Below are positions 1 to 4,557 of a stretch of DNA of 5,245 nt, piece after piece. The stretch is from Thermoplasmata archaeon. GTDB lineage: Archaea > Thermoplasmatota > B47-G6 > B47-G6B > 47-G6. The first letter of the stretch is position 1. Every line of letters starts with the position of its first letter. The DNA is taken from assembly GCA_003663565.1 (NCBI GenBank), contig QMTT01000083.1, positions 1 through 5,245 of the forward strand, written 5' to 3'. Under the pieces are notes generated by a model. It was given only the letters and a program-made list of their open reading frames with translations. It did no database searches and was not told where the DNA came from. The translations under genes were made by a program, and so were the position numbers.

Positions 1-72
1 TAGCCCTTTCATCAGAGAACTTTAAAGATCACGCATTCTGGCTTTTTGCGATATCATCTTATATTAGCATTA

Positions 73-97
73 CTTCTAAGAGCTGAGCATTTAGAAG
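73..97 (-). other. Imperfect hairpin straddling the MIP18 stop codon
   Basis: The arms CTTCTAA (73-79) and TTAGAAG (91-97) are perfect complements around an 11-nt loop, inside which GCT and AGC could add three more pairs. The right arm contains the stop codon of the minus-strand MIP18-family gene. It could be a 3'-end stabilising hairpin or part of a terminator. No U-run follows on the minus strand, so a classical terminator is not supported. Confidence 0.3.
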
Positions 98-345
98 ACG
101 AGTTCCACCTTAACGTTCTTGACCCCCTCGACGGATTTAGCAGCCTCCTCTGCTGAGAGGAGTAAGAGATTCATGAGAGGGCACCCAGGAGTCGTGAGTG
201 TCATCTTTATATGTACATTCCCCTCTTCGTCTGCTGTTATTTCCCTTATGAGACCCATGTCTACAATGCTTATTCCAATCTCTGGATCTATTACCGTTCT
301 TAATGCCTCAAGAACTTTTCTTTCGAGGTCTTGGGGATCTACCAT
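91..345 (-). CDS. MIP18/DUF59-family Fe-S cluster assembly factor (short form)
   Basis: The protein has 84 residues. The N-terminal half has the family signature DPEIGISIVDMGLI (residues 20-33), and TTPGCPLMN (51-59) carries the conserved cysteine at residue 55. These are the two hallmark motifs of the MIP18/PaaD/SufT (DUF59) family, whose members help assemble or deliver iron-sulfur clusters in the cytosol, in archaea alongside Nbp35/ApbC-type ATPases; I infer that role here. The ATG at 343-345 is preceded by AAAGGTGAG with a 5-nt spacer, an excellent archaeal Shine-Dalgarno, so the start is secure. The protein stops right after VELVF, where many relatives continue into a DPPW-type tail. No neighbouring frame encodes that tail, so this looks like a naturally short form rather than a frameshift. 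The FAD dehydrogenase gene lies upstream on the same strand, but its own promoter-like sequence and a palindrome suggest separate transcription. Confidence 0.9.
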   Translation of the reverse strand: MVDPQDLERKVLEALRTVIDPEIGISIVDMGLIREITADEEGNVHIKMTLTTPGCPLMNLLLLSAEEAAKSVEGVKNVKVELVF

Positions 346-350
346 ATCGG

Positions 351-356
351 CTCACC
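351..356 (-). promoter_or_regulatory. Shine-Dalgarno site of the MIP18-family gene
   Basis: GGTGAG on the minus strand lies five bases before the ATG and matches the archaeal 16S 3' end (anti-SD core UCACC). It fixes the start codon. Confidence 0.8.
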
Positions 357-378
357 TTTCCTAAATAAGAGCATAGAT

Positions 379-389
379 CCTTTTTTAAC
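379..389 (-). promoter_or_regulatory. TATA-box candidate for the MIP18-family gene
   Basis: The minus strand reads GTTAAAAAAGG. Transcription starting about 26 bases from its centre would begin near 358, leaving a leader of about 13 nt that just contains the GGTGAG site. The spacing is plausible for archaea. The upstream edge touches the palindrome at 388-408. Confidence 0.45.
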
Positions 390-408
390 ACTACTATCAT
401 GGTAGTGT
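388..408. promoter_or_regulatory. 21-bp palindrome at the BRE/TATA of the MIP18-family gene, operator candidate
   Basis: The arms ACACTAC (388-394) and GTAGTGT (402-408) are perfect complements. The centre TATCATG continues the symmetry, so 9 of 10 base pairs match around C398. The element lies immediately upstream of, and just touches, the TATA-like sequence of the minus-strand gene, where archaeal regulators commonly block or aid TFB/TBP binding. A terminator for the upstream FAD gene is less likely, because the downstream minus-strand sequence is an A-run, not a T-run. The regulator is unknown. Confidence 0.45.
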
Positions 409-425
409 CCAATTCCATTAAATAT

Positions 426-445
426 GGATAAAACTGAAAAAGAAC
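426..445 (-). terminator. U-rich terminator candidate after the FAD dehydrogenase gene
   Basis: About 25 bases after the stop codon at 470-472 the minus strand reads TTCTTTTTCAGTTTTATCC, two T-runs close together without a strong hairpin. Archaeal transcription commonly ends at such U-rich stretches. Confidence 0.45.
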
Positions 446-469
446 GGTAGATGTTTGTAATTCCTATAA

Positions 470-1927
470 TCACTCTTTCGAGAGGAGAGGATCTTCGTAG
501 TCATTTCCTATCTCGAATCTTTTGACTTCACTCATGTCCATAATCCCTTCCTTAACGAGAACCCCTCTACCAGCTATCACGCCAGTAGCAGCTGCTGTGA
601 CAAGTCCTCGCGTGATCCCTGCTCCATCCCCAGCTACGAATATGTTTTCAATGTTCGTTTCCAGAATATCATTCGTCTGAACCTTCATGGCATAGAACTT
701 TATTTCAGGAGCATATAAAAGTGTCGAGTCACTGGATACTCCCGGAAGTATCTTGTCTAATCTCTCGAGACCTTCTATTATATCCGTCACAATCCTGTGT
801 GGAAGGGCCATAGCTATATCTCCTGGAGTGACATCTTGAAGCGTTGGTGTGACAATGCTTCTCTTTATACGTTGCCATGTGGATCTTCTACCAGCTATTA
901 AATCACTAAACCTTTGAATGAGAGGTTTTCCTCCTCCAAGCAACGTTGCCATCCTGGCTATAGCGATCCCGTATTGTGTAGTGTTTTCAACAGGCTCTGT
1001 GAATTCTATTCTCACAAGAAGTGCAAAATTTGTGTTTTCGCTCTTTCTATTATGCATAGAGTGTCCATTTACTCCCACAAAGCCATTGTAGTACTCTGGA
1101 ACAACAAAACCCCTATCATTCGTACAGAACGTTCTCACGAAATCATCATATGTCTTTGTATAGATGTGAAATTTTGGATCATGGTTCACAGACGTTATAG
1201 GATCCATTATTATTGCAGGTACCTCTACCCTAACACCCACGTCTATTGGCCCATGTCTCACGTTTATTCCCAGTCTCTTTGCTTCCTCGTCGAACCACTT
1301 GGCGCCACTCCTACCAGGAGCTATTATGAGATATCTTGAGCTTACTTCCTTTCCATCTTCAGTTATGATCCCATATTTCTTTATGTGTTTCACTTTAGTG
1401 TTCAAAAGGAACCTCACTCCAAGTCTCTCAAGAGTCTCTTTAAGCTTTTTTATCACGATCTTGGTATTGTCGGATCCTATGTGTCTCTGTACTATTGGAA
1501 CAAATTTTATGCCCGCACTTGCAGCTTTCCTTACCCAATACTCCTCCAGCTCTTTAGAAAGTTTATATATTTTATTAGGAGCGTCATGTTTGACGAAGAT
1601 ATAGTCCACATATCTTATAAGGTCCCAAGCACTTTTGATGTCCTTTAAGAGTTCTATTAGATCTCCTCCTATTTGAGGGTGCAAGTTCATCGTTCCATCA
1701 GAGAGACCTCCAGCACCACCTACTCCCGAAAGTATCGTACACGGTTTACAGTTCATACAGGGGTGGCCAGTAAGCATTGGACAATTCCTCTGAGTTATGT
1801 CAGGACCCTCGTCGATAATAAGCACTTTCAGATCACTTCTCGAAGCGATTTCGTATGCTGAAAACAAGCCTGCTGGTCCTGCTCCAACAATGGTCACATC
1901 GTACGTGTCCACACTCACGATGCTCAC
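470..1927 (-). CDS. FAD-dependent dehydrogenase, COG2509-like (uncharacterised)
   Basis: The product has up to 485 residues. The N-terminus is a dinucleotide-binding Rossmann fold: a beta strand, GAGPAG (15-20), and the acidic residues D39-E40 that would bind the FAD ribose. CPMLTGHPCMNCKPC (49-63) brings four cysteines (49, 57, 60, 63), followed by GVGGAGGLSDG (68-78), an arrangement I recall from COG2509-type flavoproteins. A C-terminal flavin-binding strand NIFVAGDGAG (428-437) completes the FAD site. The substrate is unknown for the family, the protein is probably soluble, and no signal peptide is seen. GTG codons 1, 4, 6 and 11 are possible starts. A TATA-like element 27 bases from codon 1 would allow a leaderless start at 1927, whereas GGTGA (1924-1928), five bases from codon 4, would place the start at 1918; the difference is three residues. 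The gene is divergent from pdxS. A link with vitamin B6 metabolism is possible from position only. Confidence 0.88.
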   Translation of the reverse strand: MSIVSVDTYDVTIVGAGPAGLFSAYEIASRSDLKVLIIDEGPDITQRNCPMLTGHPCMNCKPCTILSGVGGAGGLSDGTMNLHPQIGGDLIELLKDIKSAWDLIRYVDYIFVKHDAPNKIYKLSKELEEYWVRKAASAGIKFVPIVQRHIGSDNTKIVIKKLKETLERLGVRFLLNTKVKHIKKYGIITEDGKEVSSRYLIIAPGRSGAKWFDEEAKRLGINVRHGPIDVGVRVEVPAIIMDPITSVNHDPKFHIYTKTYDDFVRTFCTNDRGFVVPEYYNGFVGVNGHSMHNRKSENTNFALLVRIEFTEPVENTTQYGIAIARMATLLGGGKPLIQRFSDLIAGRRSTWQRIKRSIVTPTLQDVTPGDIAMALPHRIVTDIIEGLERLDKILPGVSSDSTLLYAPEIKFYAMKVQTNDILETNIENIFVAGDGAGITRGLVTAAATGVIAGRGVLVKEGIMDMSEVKRFEIGNDYEDPLLSKE

Positions 1928-1928
1928 C
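1924..1928 (-). promoter_or_regulatory. Shine-Dalgarno-like GGTGA that competes with the annotated GTG start
   Basis: GGTGA on the minus strand overlaps the first GTG codon and sits five bases before the fourth codon, also GTG (1916-1918). If used, it moves the FAD gene start by three codons. Confidence 0.4.
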
Positions 1929-1948
1929 GACTACTAGAATATGCACAT

Positions 1949-1958
1949 CTTAATATCA
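1949..1958 (-). promoter_or_regulatory. TATA-box candidate for the FAD dehydrogenase gene
   Basis: The minus strand reads TGATATTAAG. Its centre lies about 27 bases before the GTG at 1927, the distance expected for a TATA box driving a leaderless or nearly leaderless transcript. Confidence 0.4.
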
Positions 1959-2000
1959 TTTTCTTAGATGTATACAGCGCTTAATTGTAAACTTCTTTTG

Positions 2001-2065
2001 CAATATATTGATATACTATATTGGTAGAAATTTTATTGAATATCAAGTAGGTTACAATATATTGG
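2001..2065. repeat. Twin CAATATATTG palindromes in the divergent FAD gene/pdxS promoter region
   Basis: The perfect 10-bp palindrome CAATATATTG occurs at 2001-2010 and again at 2055-2064, 54 bp apart. A third related sequence, CTATATTGG (2016-2024), lies between them. All are TATA-like, so they may be duplicated core promoter elements or operator half-sites. The right copy is too close to the pdxS ATG (2074) to act as its TATA box and runs into the GGTG ribosome site, which makes it the better operator candidate. Confidence 0.4.
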
Positions 2066-2067
2066 TG
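2064..2067 (+). promoter_or_regulatory. Ribosome binding site of pdxS
   Basis: GGTG with a 6-base spacer to the ATG at 2074 matches the archaeal anti-SD. It supports this ATG over the upstream in-frame TTG at 2008 and GTG at 2065. Confidence 0.5.
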
Positions 2068-2073
2068 TTTCAT

Positions 2074-3039
2074 ATGATCTCCGTAAAAGGACTCAATATT
2101 GAAAAAAGAGGAGAACTTGACATAGAAAAACTTGGAAGAAAAATAAAGCTCGGAAGCATAAGGGTAAAGCGAGGATTTGCCCACATGCTTAAGAGAGGCG
2201 TTGTGATGGATGTAACAAACGTAGAACAAGCTCAGATAGCTGAAGACGCAGGTGCTGTCGGAGTGATGGTTCTAGATAAGCTCCCATACGATGTAAGAAA
2301 GGTAGGTGGTGTTGCGAGGACTGCAAGCCTAAAGATAATAGAAGATGTCATGGATCACGTTACGATACCAGTGATGGCAAAATGCCGCATAGGGCACTAC
2401 TATGAGGCTCTCGTCCTTCAGGAGGTGGGAGTGGACTTTATAGACGAATCAGAGGTGTTAACTCCTGCAGACGAGGAAAGACACATCTGGAAATGGGACT
2501 TTACAGTACCATTTATAAACGGTGCAAGGGATCTTGGAGAAGCCCTGAGGAGGATAGAGGAAGGCTCTTCGCTTATAAGAGTAAAGGGAGAGCCTGGTAC
2601 GGGAAACGTTGCTGAAGCTGTTAGACATATGAGAATTCTAAGAGAACAGCTCTTCAAGGCAAGATCCTTATATGAGCATGGAGATGAAGCAGAACTCTTA
2701 AAGATGGCTCGAGAGCTGAGAGTGTCATATGAACTCCTACTAGAAACCGCAAAACTTGGTAGACTTCCTGTCGTATACTTTGCGGCAGGAGGTATTGCTA
2801 CCCCAGCTGACGCCGCTTTTATGATGAAACTCGGTGCGGATGGAATATTTGTTGGTTCAGGAATATTCAAATCCAAAGACCCTCAAGAAAGAGCAGAAGC
2901 CATAGTCCTTGCAACAACATACTATGATGATCCTGAAATCGTTATGGAAGCTCAGATGATGATAGATGAAAAGAAATCTATGATTGGAATGGATGTCAAG
3001 ACACTTGACCTCAGAATGCAAGAAAGGGGAGGGCTATGA
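2074..3039 (+). CDS. pdxS: PLP synthase subunit PdxS (Pdx1)
   Basis: The protein has 321 residues and folds as a (beta/alpha)8 barrel. With PdxT it makes pyridoxal 5'-phosphate from a pentose 5-phosphate, glyceraldehyde 3-phosphate and ammonia; the known enzyme is a cytosolic 12+12 complex. Diagnostic blocks are [16 protein letters not shown] (42-57, Asp46), [11 protein letters not shown] (98-108, Lys103 forms the first Schiff base), [12 protein letters not shown] (124-135), KGEPGTGN (171-178, Lys171 is the second active-site lysine), [13 protein letters not shown] (236-248) and [11 protein letters not shown] (257-267). The C-terminus RMQERGG matches the family tail. ATG 2074 is chosen because the conserved domain begins near residue 30, GGTG lies before it, and no later in-frame start precedes the conserved block. 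The variant [11 protein letters not shown] replaces the bacterial ALERVPADIR and suggests the crenarchaeal branch. About 30 residues precede the conserved RVKRGFA, slightly more than usual. The stop overlaps the start of pdxT. Confidence 0.97.
   Translation: MISVKGLNIEKRGELDIEKLGRKIKLGSIRVKRGFAHMLKRGVVMDVTNVEQAQIAEDAGAVGVMVLDKLPYDVRKVGGVARTASLKIIEDVMDHVTIPVMAKCRIGHYYEALVLQEVGVDFIDESEVLTPADEERHIWKWDFTVPFINGARDLGEALRRIEEGSSLIRVKGEPGTGNVAEAVRHMRILREQLFKARSLYEHGDEAELLKMARELRVSYELLLETAKLGRLPVVYFAAGGIATPADAAFMMKLGADGIFVGSGIFKSKDPQERAEAIVLATTYYDDPEIVMEAQMMIDEKKSMIGMDVKTLDLRMQERGGL
3026..3033 (+). promoter_or_regulatory. Ribosome binding site of pdxT inside pdxS
   Basis: GGGGAGGG lies within the last codons of pdxS, two bases before the pdxT ATG. 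The strong site plus the ATGA overlap indicates translational coupling of the two subunits. Confidence 0.7.
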
Positions 3040-3635
3040 TAAAAATAGGAGTTTTAGCCCTGCAGGGAGACGTTGAGGAGCATGTTAAAGCCATGGAAAA
3101 GGCACTGGAAAGACTTAACGTTAATGGAGAGGTCCTCGAGGTAAAGAACTTGGAGGAATTGCTTAGTGTTCAAGCACTGGCAATTCCTGGAGGAGAAAGC
3201 ACAACAATAGGAAAACTCCTCGTGAGAAGGAATTTACTAGAGCCCCTTAAGGATCGCATTACCCTTGGGATGCCTGTCTTCGCCACATGTGCAGGACTTA
3301 TACTTCTGGCAAAACAAATCAGAGATCGTGTTGTAGGGGAAACTAACCAACCTTCTTTGGGTGTTTTAGATGTTGAGGTCGTAAGAAACGCATTTGGCAG
3401 ACAGAGGGAATCCTTTGAAGTAGACTTAGAATTCAAGGGAATAGGATTAGTAAGAGCTGTGTTCATAAGAGCTCCTGCTATCACAAAAGTGGGAAACTCT
3501 GTAGATGTCCTTTCAAGATTAAACGATTACATAGTTGCCGTCCGAGAAGGAAACATCCTAGCGTTAGCATTCCATCCAGAAGTAACAGAAGATACAAGGA
3601 TACATGAGTTCTTCCTAAAGGAGTTCGTTCTATAA
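3036..3635 (+). CDS. pdxT: PLP synthase glutaminase subunit PdxT (Pdx2)
   Basis: The protein has 199 residues, the normal length for this class I glutamine amidotransferase. It hydrolyses glutamine and channels ammonia into the PdxS barrel. Visible signatures are [13 protein letters not shown] (4-16), PGGEST (51-56), the nucleophile Cys85 in [10 protein letters not shown] (83-92), the family block [12 protein letters not shown] (117-128) and FHPE (179-182) with His180 and Glu182 of the catalytic triad. All three triad residues are present, so it should be active. The ATG overlaps the pdxS stop by four bases (ATGA) and is preceded by a strong ribosome site, so the two are one operon with matched synthesis. 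A U-rich stretch follows the stop. Confidence 0.97.
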   Translation: MIKIGVLALQGDVEEHVKAMEKALERLNVNGEVLEVKNLEELLSVQALAIPGGESTTIGKLLVRRNLLEPLKDRITLGMPVFATCAGLILLAKQIRDRVVGETNQPSLGVLDVEVVRNAFGRQRESFEVDLEFKGIGLVRAVFIRAPAITKVGNSVDVLSRLNDYIVAVREGNILALAFHPEVTEDTRIHEFFLKEFVL

Positions 3636-3638
3636 TGA

Positions 3639-3671
3639 TTTTTAGCCTTTTCACTTCTCAACTTTTTAAAA
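3639..3671 (+). terminator. U-rich terminator region of the pdxST operon
   Basis: Starting three bases after the pdxT stop there are three T-runs: TTTTT (3639-3643), TTTT (3648-3651) and CTTTTTAAAA (3662-3671), with no stable hairpin. This is typical of archaeal intrinsic termination. Confidence 0.5.
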
Positions 3672-3752
3672 TCAATTGTTATAAGAAGTTTCACATATTT
3701 TCACATCTCAGCAGTGCTCTAATGAAACCATAATCCTTTAAGCTCTTTTTGT

Positions 3753-3769
3753 AAAATATACTTTAAAAC
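3753..3769 (+). promoter_or_regulatory. TATA-box candidate(s) for the putative non-coding RNA
   Basis: AAAATATAC (3753-3761) and TTTAAAAC (3762-3769) are both good TATA-like sequences. Starts about 26 bases from their centres would fall near 3783 and 3791, bracketing G3786 where GGGCTTGGG and the GC-rich island begin. Confidence 0.45.
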
Positions 3770-3796
3770 TTCTCGTAAAGTGTTCGGGCTTGGGAC

Positions 3797-3814
3797 CCCA
3801 CATATCGTGGATTG
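3797..3814 (+). repeat. Motif copy 1, CCCACATATCG-type 18-mer
   Basis: CCCACATATCGTGGATTG recurs 109 bases downstream (3906-3923) with 2 differences in 18. In this copy CCAC (3798-3801) can pair with GTGG (3807-3810), and that same GTGG could instead pair with CCAC at 3815-3818. Confidence 0.5.
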
Positions 3815-3905
3815 CCACATTATAATGAGATAAGCCCTAAGAATGTTTAAAAATTGCAGGGAGCGGGAGATGGCAAATGCTCCACTTGTTGCGAACTATG
3901 GAAAG

Positions 3906-3923
3906 CCCACATATCGAGAATTG
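3906..3923 (+). repeat. Motif copy 2, CCCACATATCG-type 18-mer
   Basis: CCCACATATCGAGAATTG matches copy 1 at 16 of 18 positions. The differences remove the CCAC/GTGG pairing, so it is the primary sequence that is shared. It lies in the large loop enclosed by the 10-bp stem. Confidence 0.5.
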
Positions 3924-3963
3924 TGAAGGACAGTGAGTGCCAAACTTTGCACTCTTTGCCATC

Positions 3964-4018
3964 TACAAAACAGCCCACTTTGAAAAGCGAGGCTTTCTTT
4001 ACTTAGCAATGTTTTGTA
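3964..4018 (+). other. Stem-loop TACAAAAC/GTTTTGTA with an inner terminator-like hairpin
   Basis: TACAAAAC (3964-3971) is complementary to GTTTTGTA (4011-4018). Inside, AAAGC (3984-3988) and GCTTT (3992-3996) form a short hairpin around GAG, followed by CTTTAC. This could be the 3' end or terminator of the candidate RNA just upstream. Both elements are AT-rich and could be chance. Confidence 0.3.
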
Positions 4019-4278
4019 ATGTTGGCAAGACTTCACACTTTTAATGGTAATAATAAGGATATGGTTGCCTGTGTGTTATATTTCAGTAATTTAGAGCTTT
4101 GGGAATGTACACGGCTTCTTCCTCTTGCCTCTGCTGGCTATCTTGTTGTCATGGAGGCAGTCTTATCCAGTGTTTTATCTCTCTTTCCTTCATTTAAATG
4201 TTTCTATGGTTGCTAAAAATGCTAGTGTGTCTATCTAACAGAATAGTCTCAGCGAAAGGATCTTATACTTGTGCTTAT
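4019..4278. other. Gene-free stretch before the tRNA genes
   Basis: I see no convincing gene. A 65-residue plus-strand frame starts at 4019 without a ribosome site and is rich in Leu, Cys and Ser; I do not believe it. A hairpin pairs TTGCCTCTG (4125-4133) with TGGAGGCAG (4152-4160) through six Watson-Crick and three GU pairs around an 18-nt loop. GGCAAGA (4024-4030) is also complementary to TCTTGCC (4123-4129). Pyrimidines dominate the plus strand at 4110-4195, but the minus-strand frames are broken by stops. Confidence 0.5.
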
Positions 4279-4286
4279 TTTAAAAT
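4279..4286 (+). promoter_or_regulatory. TATA box of tRNA-Ala
   Basis: TTTAAAAT is centred about 27 bases before the first base of the mature tRNA (4310), the usual distance for archaeal stable RNA promoters. Confidence 0.5.
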
Positions 4287-4309
4287 TAAGAACGAAGGGA
4301 GGACAAAAT

Positions 4310-4385
4310 GGGCCCGTAGATCAGCTGGAAGATCGCCGCCTTGGCAGGGCGGAGGTCCCGGGTTCGAATCCCGGCGGGTCCACCA
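4310..4385 (+). tRNA. tRNA-Ala(GGC) with encoded CCA
   Basis: A full cloverleaf is present. The acceptor GGGCCCG (4310-4316) pairs with CGGGTCC (4375-4381) and includes the G3:U70 wobble that identifies alanine tRNAs. The D stem is GATC/GATC (4319-4322, 4331-4334). The anticodon stem CCGCC/GGCGG encloses TTGGCAG, giving anticodon GGC at 4343-4345. The T stem CCGGG/CCCGG encloses TTCGAAT. Discriminator A4382 and an encoded CCA (4383-4385) follow. There is no intron. G+C of the body is about 70%. Confidence 0.97.
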
Positions 4386-4415
4386 TTATAGATTAATTTA
4401 AATCAATCTTGTGAG

Positions 4416-4447
4416 CTAAAATCTATATACCTGTGTTTAGATTTTAG
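4416..4447. repeat. Perfect 10-bp inverted repeat between the tRNA genes
   Basis: CTAAAATCTA (4416-4425) and TAGATTTTAG (4438-4447) are exact complements around a 12-nt spacer. The right arm directly abuts the TATA-like sequence of tRNA-Gly, and the left arm lies 31 bases after the tRNA-Ala CCA. It may be an operator at the tRNA-Gly promoter, or a hairpin ending or processing the tRNA-Ala transcript. Confidence 0.5.
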
Positions 4448-4454
4448 TTATTTA
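4448..4454 (+). promoter_or_regulatory. TATA-box candidate of tRNA-Gly
   Basis: TTATTTA is centred about 28 bases before the mature 5' end at 4479. It is a weaker match than the tRNA-Ala box and is flanked upstream by the inverted repeat. Confidence 0.4.
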
Positions 4455-4478
4455 GGAGTTCACGTAGTATAATGAGAT

Positions 4479-4553
4479 GCGGGCGTGGTGTAGCTGGTAT
4501 CACGTAGCCCTGCCACGGCTAAGACCCGGGTTCGAATCCCGGCGCCCGCACCA
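4479..4553 (+). tRNA. tRNA-Gly(GCC) with encoded CCA
   Basis: A full cloverleaf is present. The acceptor GCGGGCG (4479-4485) pairs perfectly with CGCCCGC (4543-4549). The D stem has three pairs, GTG/CAC (4488-4490, 4501-4503). The anticodon stem TAGCC/GGCTA encloses CTGCCAC, giving anticodon GCC at 4512-4514. The T stem CCGGG/CCCGG encloses TTCGAAT. Discriminator A4550 and CCA (4551-4553) are encoded. There is no intron. G+C is about 68%. Confidence 0.97.
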
Positions 4554-4557
4554 TATG

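Larger units (their letters stand above)
3636..3785. other. AT-rich intergenic stretch with short repeats, no gene seen
   Basis: G+C is about 28% at 3661-3720 and 25% at 3721-3780. TTTTCACTTCTCA (3648-3660) recurs at 3698-3710 with one mismatch, and TTTCACAT occurs in tandem at 3689 and 3699. No open frame of useful length is present. The right end carries a promoter-like element (3753-3769) before the GC-rich island. Confidence 0.5.
3786..3964 (+). ncRNA. Candidate structured non-coding RNA, family not recognised
   Basis: No credible protein frame covers this stretch. G+C is about 46% (3781-3960) against about 26% just upstream and 35% just downstream, and such GC islands commonly mark structural RNAs in AT-rich thermophiles. 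Possible structure: a 5' domain closed by GGGCTT (3786-3791) and AAGCCC (3832-3837), containing a CCAC/GTGG hairpin; GGAGC (3860-3864) with GCTCC (3879-3883); a 10-bp stem AGATGGCAAA (3868-3877) with TTTGCCATCT (3955-3964); and a perfect 6-bp hairpin GAGTGC/GCACTC (3935-3954) that directly abuts the long stem. The GGAGC stem and the long stem interleave, giving pseudoknot topology or a switch. A TATA-like TTTAAAAATT at 3846-3855 inside the region could mean two units. I looked for tRNA, 5S, SRP and RNase P hallmarks and did not find them. ACA directly follows the long stem, which recalls H/ACA RNAs, but there is no proper guide pocket. Strand and ends are inferred. Confidence 0.45.

Noticed and set aside
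1..20. Minus-strand CTGATGA as a C box of a C/D sRNA
   Set aside because: No D box or second C'/D' pair can be seen before the window edge, so it rests on a 7-base match only.
2418..2876. 152-residue frame antisense to pdxS, and similar frames antisense to pdxT and the FAD gene
   Set aside because: They are shadows of strongly conserved genes, Ser/Pro- or Cys-rich, with no motifs.
3827..3837. GAGATAAGCCC resembles the conserved AGUUAAGCCC of 5S rRNA
   Set aside because: There is no flanking 5S helix I of the right span, and the other conserved 5S loops are missing.
3897..3910. GGAAAGCCC resembles the GGAAAGUCC of RNase P RNA conserved region I
   Set aside because: The partner conserved regions (ACAGAA and GGCUUA types) and the P4 pairing are not found downstream in the right order.
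4110..4200. Purine-rich minus strand as a hidden gene
   Set aside because: All three minus-strand frames are interrupted within about 20 codons, and no conserved motif appears across the stops.
4019..4216. 65-residue plus-strand reading frame
   Set aside because: It has no ribosome site, an odd Leu/Cys/Ser-rich composition and no recognisable motif. It lies in a stretch with inverted repeats and is best seen as chance.
3636..4309. CRISPR array or insertion sequence in the gene-free region
   Set aside because: There are no regularly spaced repeats and no terminal inverted repeats with a transposase. The 18-mer occurs only twice.
4198..4401. 67-residue reading frame running through tRNA-Ala
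   Set aside because: Its second half is simply the tRNA-Ala gene read as protein.
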